Shown here: positions 6,200 through 11,149 of the stretch, in pieces | Position numbering within the stretch: the first letter of the stretch is position 1 | Layout of the letters: each line of letters starts with the position of its first letter | Assembly (NCBI GenBank): GCA_013361015.1 | Contig: JABWAN010000086.1 | Location: 1-11,149, forward strand | Source of the DNA: Candidatus Zhuqueibacterota bacterium | GTDB taxonomy: Bacteria > Zhuqueibacterota > Zhuqueibacteria > Zhuqueibacterales > Zhuqueibacteraceae | Length of the DNA stretch: 11,149 bases | Direction: 5' to 3' | The notes under the pieces: model-generated | What the model saw: only the letters and a program-made list of their open reading frames with translations | The model's database searches: none | What the model was told of the DNA's origin: nothing | Translations under genes and position numbers: made by a program

Positions 6200-7912
6200 A
6201 TGTTACAGAAAATTTCTCTGACTGACTATGCGCTTGTCGAGCGCGTCGAGCTGGAGTTGGGAGAAGGCTTGAACATCATCACCGGCGAAACCGGCGCCGG
6301 CAAATCGATTTTGGTTGGTGCGATTGCAGCGTTGCTCGGCGAAAAGGCTGCGTTTAATGTCGCACGGGAAGAATCGAAAAAAGCCGTTCTGGAAGGGCTC
6401 TTTTTCAACTGCGTTAATCCTGCGATCAAGCGCTTGCTCAAAGCGCATGAAATCGATGCGCGCGAGGAGCACGGCTTGCTGGTGCGCCGGGAATTTCATG
6501 CGACCGGGCGCAGCCGCGCCTTCATCAATGATTCGCCCATTCCCACTGCGGTTTTGGATGAGCTAGCCGAACTGCTCGCCGATCTCCACGGGCAACACGA
6601 ACATCAGTCGCTCTTGCGGCCGCGTACGCACCTCGATTACCTCGATACCTTCGGTAATCTCGGCGAACGGCGCGCCGCTGTTGCTGCGGCGTATGAAGAA
6701 GTGCAAACGCTGCGGCAGCGCCACGACGAGCTTGTGCGGAGGCACGCAGAAAGCCAAACCCGGCGCGACTTCGAAATCTTTCAACTGCAAGAAATCAAGC
6801 AAGTCCAGCCGCAGGCAGGTGAGGAGGAGGCGCTTGAAGCCGAGGCGAAATTATTGGGCAATGCCGCACGGCGTCTGGAACTTGCCGGCAAGATTTGTTT
6901 TCTGCTTTATGAAGGTGAGCACGCCGTCCAAGCCCAGTTGAAAACTGCGTTCGAGGCTTTGCACGAATTGGCGCAGCTCGACCCCAGTTTGCAAAACCTG
7001 GTCAATGATTGTAAATCTACAGAGACGGTTTTGCGCGAAGTGGGGCAGGAGGTGCAGCGTTATCAAAACGCCATTGCCCTGAACGAGCAGCGCCTCGAAC
7101 AGCTGCGCCAGCGATTACTCAGCTTGCAGAGGCTCAAACGCAAATACGGCGGCAGCCTGGAAGAAGTTTTGAAGCGTTGGGAGCAGTTGGAAAACACGCT
7201 CGCACAGCTTGAAAACTTCGAGTCCGAGCTGGCGGAGCTAAAGACGAGCCTTGCGCAAGCGGAAAAGAAATTCGCGGAACAGGCGCTCCAGCTTTCGAAG
7301 CAGCGGCAATCCGCCGCGCGGCAGCTCGAAAAAGCCGTGCCCGAGGTCCTGGCCGAGTTGGGTTTGCAGGGCACAAGTTTTTTGGTCAGAATAGTGCAAA
7401 CCCCGCAGGCCGATGGGTTCGTGTTGTTCAAAACTCAACCTGTAAAAGCCGGACGATTCGGCATCGACCAAGTCGAGTTTTATCTTTCCACGAACAAAGG
7501 CCTCGAACCCGGCCCACTCGCAAAGGTCGCGTCCGGCGGCGAAATCTCGCGCATCATGCTCGCGTTAAAATCCATCAACGCAGAGCGCGACGAGATTCCG
7601 GTTTTGGTTTTTGATGAAATCGACAGCGGCGTCTCGGGTCGTGTAGCGCAAGCTGTTGGTCGCAGATTACAAAAGCTCGCGGAGTCGCACCAGATCCTTT
7701 GTATCACGCATCTGCCGCAAATCGCGAGCGCGGGGCGGCATCACTTCTTGGTCGAAAAGGCCACGGTCAAGGGTCGCGCCACCACAAGTGTGCGGCACTT
7801 GACAAAAGAAGAACGGCCGCTGGCGATTGCCAAACTGCTAGGCGGCGAGAAGATTTCAGAGACGCATTTAAGAAGTGCGCAAGAACTTTTGGCGGAGGCG
7901 GGGAATGCTTAA
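6200..7912 (+). CDS. recN: DNA repair protein RecN (SMC-like ATPase)
   Basis: RecN is a cytosolic SMC-family ATPase recruited to DNA double-strand breaks, where it works with RecA in recombinational repair. The 570 residues match the family length (about 550-580). The Walker A motif GETGAGKS is at 29-36, and the RecN-typical DLHGQHEHQSLL begins at 128. A long Glu/Gln/Leu-rich region (about 150-370) forms the short antiparallel coiled-coil arms. The ABC signature SGGE is at 445-448, Walker B LVFDEID at 469-475, and the following ITHLPQIAS is the switch-His region. The ATG gives the standard N-terminus (LQKISLTDYALVE) and has GGAG 9 nt upstream. The gene stands after a structured leader and 82 nt before a CpoB-like gene with no terminator between them, so the two may be co-transcribed. 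All ATPase motifs are intact. Confidence 0.97.
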   Translation: MLQKISLTDYALVERVELELGEGLNIITGETGAGKSILVGAIAALLGEKAAFNVAREESKKAVLEGLFFNCVNPAIKRLLKAHEIDAREEHGLLVRREFHATGRSRAFINDSPIPTAVLDELAELLADLHGQHEHQSLLRPRTHLDYLDTFGNLGERRAAVAAAYEEVQTLRQRHDELVRRHAESQTRRDFEIFQLQEIKQVQPQAGEEEALEAEAKLLGNAARRLELAGKICFLLYEGEHAVQAQLKTAFEALHELAQLDPSLQNLVNDCKSTETVLREVGQEVQRYQNAIALNEQRLEQLRQRLLSLQRLKRKYGGSLEEVLKRWEQLENTLAQLENFESELAELKTSLAQAEKKFAEQALQLSKQRQSAARQLEKAVPEVLAELGLQGTSFLVRIVQTPQADGFVLFKTQPVKAGRFGIDQVEFYLSTNKGLEPGPLAKVASGGEISRIMLALKSINAERDEIPVLVFDEIDSGVSGRVAQAVGRRLQKLAESHQILCITHLPQIASAGRHHFLVEKATVKGRATTSVRHLTKEERPLAIAKLLGGEKISETHLRSAQELLAEAGNA

Positions 7913-7929
7913 TTGACATGCCGCTTTAT

Positions 7930-7958
7930 GTGCGCCACACCTGCACGGTGCAGCGCAC
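7930..7958. other. Compact GC-rich hairpin between recN and the CpoB-like gene
   Basis: CTGCAC (7941-7946) and GTGCAG (7948-7953) are nearly contiguous reverse complements. GTGCG (7930-7934) pairs with CGCAC (7954-7958) outside them, with the 5' side bulging. No T-run follows directly, so read-through into the next gene is likely. It could attenuate transcription or affect mRNA stability. A TTGACA directly after the recN stop (7913-7918) has no matching -10 hexamer. Confidence 0.4.
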
Positions 7959-7982
7959 CTCGTTATCTTTCTACTCAAGAAT

Positions 7983-7986
7983 GGAG
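7983..7986 (+). promoter_or_regulatory. Ribosome binding site of the CpoB-like gene
   Basis: GGAG lies 8 nt before the ATG at 7995 and fixes that start. It is one of the clearest Shine-Dalgarno sequences in the window; most other starts here lack one. Confidence 0.6.
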
Positions 7987-7994
7987 CACGCATC

Positions 7995-8888
7995 ATGAGG
8001 AATCCACAGCGTATCTTGGGAACGTCGTTACTGTCGCTATTATTGGTGATCGTCGGCCTTTTCATGGTTTGCAGCGGGAGAGTACAAGACGTAAACTTCG
8101 AAGATGAGCTTGCCGAAGATGAGTTCATTTCGGACGAAATGATCGAAGAGGAGGGCGAAGAAATCACCGGAGATGAAGATCTGATTGGCCGCCTTGATGT
8201 ACTGGAATCCGACAGTGGCAGCACGGAAGATGATTTCATCGATGAATTCGCCTCTGACGAAGAAAGCGGTTCGACTGAGCCTGTAAATGAGGCCGAAAGT
8301 TTTCTCACCCCGACGCTGTTCGATAGTTTGAACAGCGAAGTGGGCGATTTGAGCACGATCGCTGCGAGCAAAACGCGCATGATCGACAGCCTGCGCGCCG
8401 AGCTGCAAGCGACGAACTATCAAAAATCCGCGCAGACTTTTGCCGCGGAGACGCGCCGCAAAAACGCGAAGCCCTTGCCCGGCGGCAACGATGAATCCGC
8501 GCTCTATAATTCCGAATTTGGCGCCGCGTACCAAGATGCGCTCGATGATTTTTACGTGCGCAATTATCAACGCGCGATTCGCAAGTTCCGCGATCTCGTC
8601 GCGCGCGGCGATCATCCCGAGCTTGCGGACAATTGCCAATACTGGATCGGCGAAGCGTATTTCGCCATGGGCAATTACTATCAAGCCGTGGCCGAGTTTC
8701 AGAAAGTGCTGCCGATCGAGAAGAGCAACAAGACCAACGACGCGCAGCTCATGATCGGCCTCGCCTTCATGAAGGCCGGCGATTCGGATTTGGCGCGCAC
8801 GGAATTAAATACTGCCGTCAACTTTGGCGGCGATTCCGAAGCCGCAAAGAAAGCCTCGCGTTATTTGCAGATGCTGAACAACGCATAA
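7995..8888 (+). CDS. CpoB/YbgF-like periplasmic TPR protein with acidic N-terminal segment
   Basis: This 297-residue exported protein begins with a hydrophobic signal or anchor (about 7-25) ending in Cys26. The residues before it (FMVC) are not a standard lipobox, so lipidation is doubtful. Residues about 29-102 are extremely acidic (about 31 Asp/Glu in 74) with few basic residues. A possible coiled coil follows (about 108-150), then a basic linker. From about 171 come tandem TPR-type repeats in the CpoB/YbgF manner: YNSEFGAAYQDALDDF, a YWIGEAYFAMGNYYQA helix pair and IGLAFMKAGDSDLA. In E. coli CpoB sits in the periplasm and links the Tol-Pal complex to cell-wall synthesis at division. Here no tol or pal gene adjoins; recN is upstream and a terminator follows. 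The TPR family is secure, the exact CpoB role less so. The start is set by the GGAG at 7983. Confidence 0.8.
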   Translation: MRNPQRILGTSLLSLLLVIVGLFMVCSGRVQDVNFEDELAEDEFISDEMIEEEGEEITGDEDLIGRLDVLESDSGSTEDDFIDEFASDEESGSTEPVNEAESFLTPTLFDSLNSEVGDLSTIAASKTRMIDSLRAELQATNYQKSAQTFAAETRRKNAKPLPGGNDESALYNSEFGAAYQDALDDFYVRNYQRAIRKFRDLVARGDHPELADNCQYWIGEAYFAMGNYYQAVAEFQKVLPIEKSNKTNDAQLMIGLAFMKAGDSDLARTELNTAVNFGGDSEAAKKASRYLQMLNNA

Positions 8889-8913
8889 TCGCGTGGAAGT
8901 ATGCTGATCATAG

Positions 8914-8947
8914 GCCAGGCCGCTCATTGCGCCTGGCTTTTCTTTTT
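8914..8947 (+). terminator. Intrinsic terminator after the CpoB-like gene
   Basis: GCCAGGC (8914-8920) pairs perfectly with GCCTGGC (8931-8937). The inner GC/GC pairs (8922-8923 with 8929-8930) extend the stem around a small loop. The tract TTTTCTTTTT (8938-8947) follows directly. It sits 25 nt after the stop codon and is the clearest factor-independent terminator in the window. It separates the recN unit from dnaE. Between 8948 and 9067 I see nothing further. Confidence 0.9.
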
Positions 8948-9067
8948 GGGGGCGACAAAGTTCTTTCCGCGTGGCCGCACCGGAGGCAGGCAAAGTCATA
9001 CCGCGTACTTCTCATCCGCTCCTTTAGACAAGCACGTGACCTTCTGAAAACCCCGCCAGAAATCCTA

Positions 9068-9096
9068 TTGCAATTGCAGCAAGAGTTTTCTATAAT
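9068..9096 (+). promoter_or_regulatory. Sigma70-type promoter candidate for dnaE
   Basis: The -35 candidate TTGCAA (9068-9073, four of six matches to TTGACA) and a perfect -10 TATAAT (9091-9096) are separated by exactly 17 bp. Transcription would start near 9103 and leave a leader of about 63 nt before the dnaE ATG. The preceding terminator at 8914-8947 means dnaE needs its own promoter, which supports the call. Primary sigma factors of some FCB phyla prefer other hexamers, so this remains a prediction. Confidence 0.6.
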
Positions 9097-9165
9097 GCGC
9101 GCGGTTAAAAATAGGCAGACTGATGTTTTCCCACCTCATTTGAATCGACTTCGTGCACAAACGCC

Positions 9166-11149
9166 ATGGCCGGATTTGTCCACCTTCACAATCACTCTCA
9201 CTATAGCCTGTTAGATGGCGCGTGCCGCATTAAAGATTTGGTTGATGCGGCCAAGCGCAACAATATGTCGGCGCTCGCGCTCACCGATCACGGCTGTATG
9301 TTCGGCGCGATTGAGTTTTACAAAACCTGCAAAAAGTCCGACATCAAGCCCATCGTCGGCGTGGAAGCGTACGTCGCCCCGCGCAGCCGCAAGGAAAAGA
9401 GCACGCAAAAAGGCACGATGGCCGATACTTCCTATCATCTCGTGCTGCTCGCAAAGAATGCCGAGGGCTACAAAAACATCATGCGGCTCACTTCCATCGG
9501 CTATCTCGAAGGCTTCTATTATCGTCCGCGCATTGATTGGGAGATGCTGCAAAAGTACCATGAAGGCATTATCGTTTTTTCTGCGTGCTTGAAGGGGGAG
9601 GTGGCGCAAAAAATTTTGAACGGCAAAATTGACGAAGCGCGCAAAACCGCGCTGCAATATCGCGAGCTGTTCGGCGATGATTATTACCTCGAAATTCATA
9701 AACACAATTTGCCGGAAGAAGACGAGGTGCGCGAGCATGTCGTGGCGATGAGCCGCGATTTGAGCATTCCACTCGTGGCCACGAACGACATTCACTATCT
9801 CAAACGCGAACACGCAGTGCCGCACGACGTGCTCATCTGTTTGCAAACCGGCAAAGATCGCGATGATCCCAATCGCTTGCGTTACACGACAGATGAGATT
9901 TTTTTCAAGTCGGTTGATGAAATGAAAGCCACGTTTCCGGAACATCCGGAGGCGCTTGCCATCACCGAAGAGATTGCGGCCAAGTGCGATCTCAAACTCG
10001 AGTTCGACAAATTTCTGCTGCCCACGTTTGCGCTGCCCTCCGGCTATGAAAACAAAACGCTCGATGATTATCTTGCCGATCTTGCGCGCGAAGGTTTGAA
10101 AAAACGCTACTCCGTCATCACGCCGGAACTTGAGCAGCGTTTGGAGCACGAGCTGTCGGTCATCAAAAAAACCGGTTTTGTCGGCTACTTTCTCATCGTG
10201 CAAGATTTCATCAACTATGCGCGCTCGAAAGGCATTCCCGTCGGCCCCGGTCGCGGTTCCGCGGCGGGAAGTTTGGTGAGTTATTGCATCGGCATCACCA
10301 ATCTCGATCCCATGCCTTACAATCTGCTCTTCGAAAGATTTTTAAATCCCGAGCGCGTGACGATGCCCGATATCGACGTGGATTTCTGCTATGAGCGCCG
10401 GCAGGAAGTCATCGACTACGTGCGGCAAAAGTACGGCGCGAACAACGTCACGCAGATCATCACGTTTGGAACCATGGCCGCGCGCGCCGTGGTGCGCGAC
10501 GTAGGTAGAGTGCTCAATGTGAAATACAGCGACGTCGATAAGATCGCGAAGATGATTCCCGCGGTCATCGGCATCACATTGGACAAGGCGCTCGAAACTG
10601 TTTCCGAATTGAGCAGCCTCACGGAATCCAATCCCACTTACAAACAGCTCATTGAAAATTCCAAAGTGCTCGAAGGCTTGGCACGCCATGCTTCCACGCA
10701 CGCCGCGGGCGTCGTCATCACGCCGGACGAGTTGACGAACTACACGCCGCTCTTCAGATCCAACACGGGCGACGTGACCACGCAGTACGACATGAAAGCG
10801 CTCGAAGCCATCGGCGTGTTGAAGATGGATTTTCTCGGGCTGCGCACGCTCACGGTGATGGACAAAGCGTTGCACATGCTCAAGCAGCGCGGCATCGAGC
10901 TTGATCTCGACACGATTCCTTTGGACGACGCGCGCACGTATGAAATTTTTGGCAACGGCGAAACGATCAGCCTCTTTCAGTTCGAAAGCTCGGGCATGCG
11001 CGAGTATCTCAAAAAGCTCAAGCCGCAATGCTTGGATGATCTCATTGCCATGAACGCGCTGTATCGTCCGGGCCCGATGGATATGATCGATGATTTCATC
11101 GCGCGCAAACACGGCACGAAGAAGATCGAGTACCCGCATCCCGCGCTTG
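9166..11149 (+). CDS. dnaE: DNA polymerase III alpha subunit DnaE, N-terminal 661 residues (3' end outside window)
   Basis: DnaE is the catalytic subunit of the replicative DNA polymerase (C-family). The frame runs open from ATG 9166 to the window edge; about 500 C-terminal residues of the usual 1150-1200 are missing. The N-terminal PHP domain (1 to about 270) keeps all nine metal ligands known from Mycobacterium tuberculosis DnaE1: His8, His10, Asp17, His42, Glu67, His91, Cys141, Asp208 and His210. The polymerase palm follows, with PGRGSAAGS at 361-369, catalytic Asp402 and Asp404 in MPDIDVDF, and Asp555 in LKMDFLGL. The fingers region begins with YRPGPMDM near the end. No other in-frame start exists after the TGA at 9121. 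No Shine-Dalgarno is visible. An active PHP would give the enzyme its own 3'-5' proofreading, inferred from the ligands only. Confidence 0.98.
   Translation, partial: MAGFVHLHNHSHYSLLDGACRIKDLVDAAKRNNMSALALTDHGCMFGAIEFYKTCKKSDIKPIVGVEAYVAPRSRKEKSTQKGTMADTSYHLVLLAKNAEGYKNIMRLTSIGYLEGFYYRPRIDWEMLQKYHEGIIVFSACLKGEVAQKILNGKIDEARKTALQYRELFGDDYYLEIHKHNLPEEDEVREHVVAMSRDLSIPLVATNDIHYLKREHAVPHDVLICLQTGKDRDDPNRLRYTTDEIFFKSVDEMKATFPEHPEALAITEEIAAKCDLKLEFDKFLLPTFALPSGYENKTLDDYLADLAREGLKKRYSVITPELEQRLEHELSVIKKTGFVGYFLIVQDFINYARSKGIPVGPGRGSAAGSLVSYCIGITNLDPMPYNLLFERFLNPERVTMPDIDVDFCYERRQEVIDYVRQKYGANNVTQIITFGTMAARAVVRDVGRVLNVKYSDVDKIAKMIPAVIGITLDKALETVSELSSLTESNPTYKQLIENSKVLEGLARHASTHAAGVVITPDELTNYTPLFRSNTGDVTTQYDMKALEAIGVLKMDFLGLRTLTVMDKALHMLKQRGIELDLDTIPLDDARTYEIFGNGETISLFQFESSGMREYLKKLKPQCLDDLIAMNALYRPGPMDMIDDFIARKHGTKKIEYPHPAL

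Noticed and set aside
7913..7941. Promoter starting with TTGACA just after recN
   Set aside because: No -10 hexamer lies 16-18 bp downstream (the sequence there is CACACC).
8633..9214. + strand open frame of 193 codons running from the CpoB-like gene toward dnaE
   Set aside because: It starts inside the TPR coding region in another frame, crosses the intrinsic terminator and dnaE promoter region, and matches no family.
9211..10203. Long - strand open frame of 330 codons
   Set aside because: It lies fully antisense to the conserved dnaE PHP and palm coding sequence and has no recognisable domain; long antisense frames are expected with this codon bias.
10342..11139. Long - strand open frame of 265 codons
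   Set aside because: It is antisense to the dnaE polymerase domain, whose catalytic motifs are on the + strand; its His/Arg/Asp-rich composition is typical of shadow frames.

Overview
The window looks like ordinary chromosome from a free-living Gram-negative bacterium, probably in or near the FCB superphylum (Bacteroidota, Ignavibacteria, Calditrichota or KSB1-like lineages). The evidence is a secreted propeller protein ending in a YPNPF...SGVY type IX/FlgD-like sorting domain, a CpoB/YbgF-like periplasmic TPR protein, a fused RibBA, and several starts with weak or no Shine-Dalgarno. A species-level assignment is not possible from the sequence alone. All confidently called genes lie on the + strand. 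I see no tRNA, rRNA, CRISPR array, insertion sequence or phage gene.

Region 1 (1-3460) is a riboflavin operon. It holds the 3' part of ribE (riboflavin synthase, cut by the left edge), ribBA (bifunctional DHBP synthase / GTP cyclohydrolase II), a membrane-anchored SGNH-fold hydrolase gene starting 3 nt after ribBA, and ribH (lumazine synthase). A long nested hairpin with a T-run closes it. RibBA makes both precursors from ribulose-5-phosphate and GTP, RibH makes lumazine and RibE makes riboflavin. The SGNH gene is the odd member. A 14-bp inverted repeat lies between ribE and ribBA.

Region 2 (3511-5814) is one large exported protein with a signal peptide, 14 propeller-blade motifs (two sets of seven) and a C-terminal sorting domain. 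This is the architecture of PorZ of the type IX secretion system.

Region 3 (5815-6199) is a 385-nt stretch with no convincing gene but many stem-loops. The last one overlaps the probable ribosome-binding site of recN.

Region 4 (6200-8947) carries recN (SMC-like DNA repair ATPase) and a CpoB/YbgF-like envelope TPR protein with an unusually acidic segment. It ends at a clear intrinsic terminator.

Region 5 (9068-11149) has a good sigma70-type promoter candidate and the 5' 661 codons of dnaE, the replicative polymerase. Its PHP domain keeps all nine metal ligands, so intrinsic proofreading is plausible.

I did not find a convincing new multi-gene system. The best leads are the SGNH protein inside the riboflavin operon, the hairpin-dense 5815-6199 interval, the acidic CpoB-like protein and the stand-alone PorZ-like protein.
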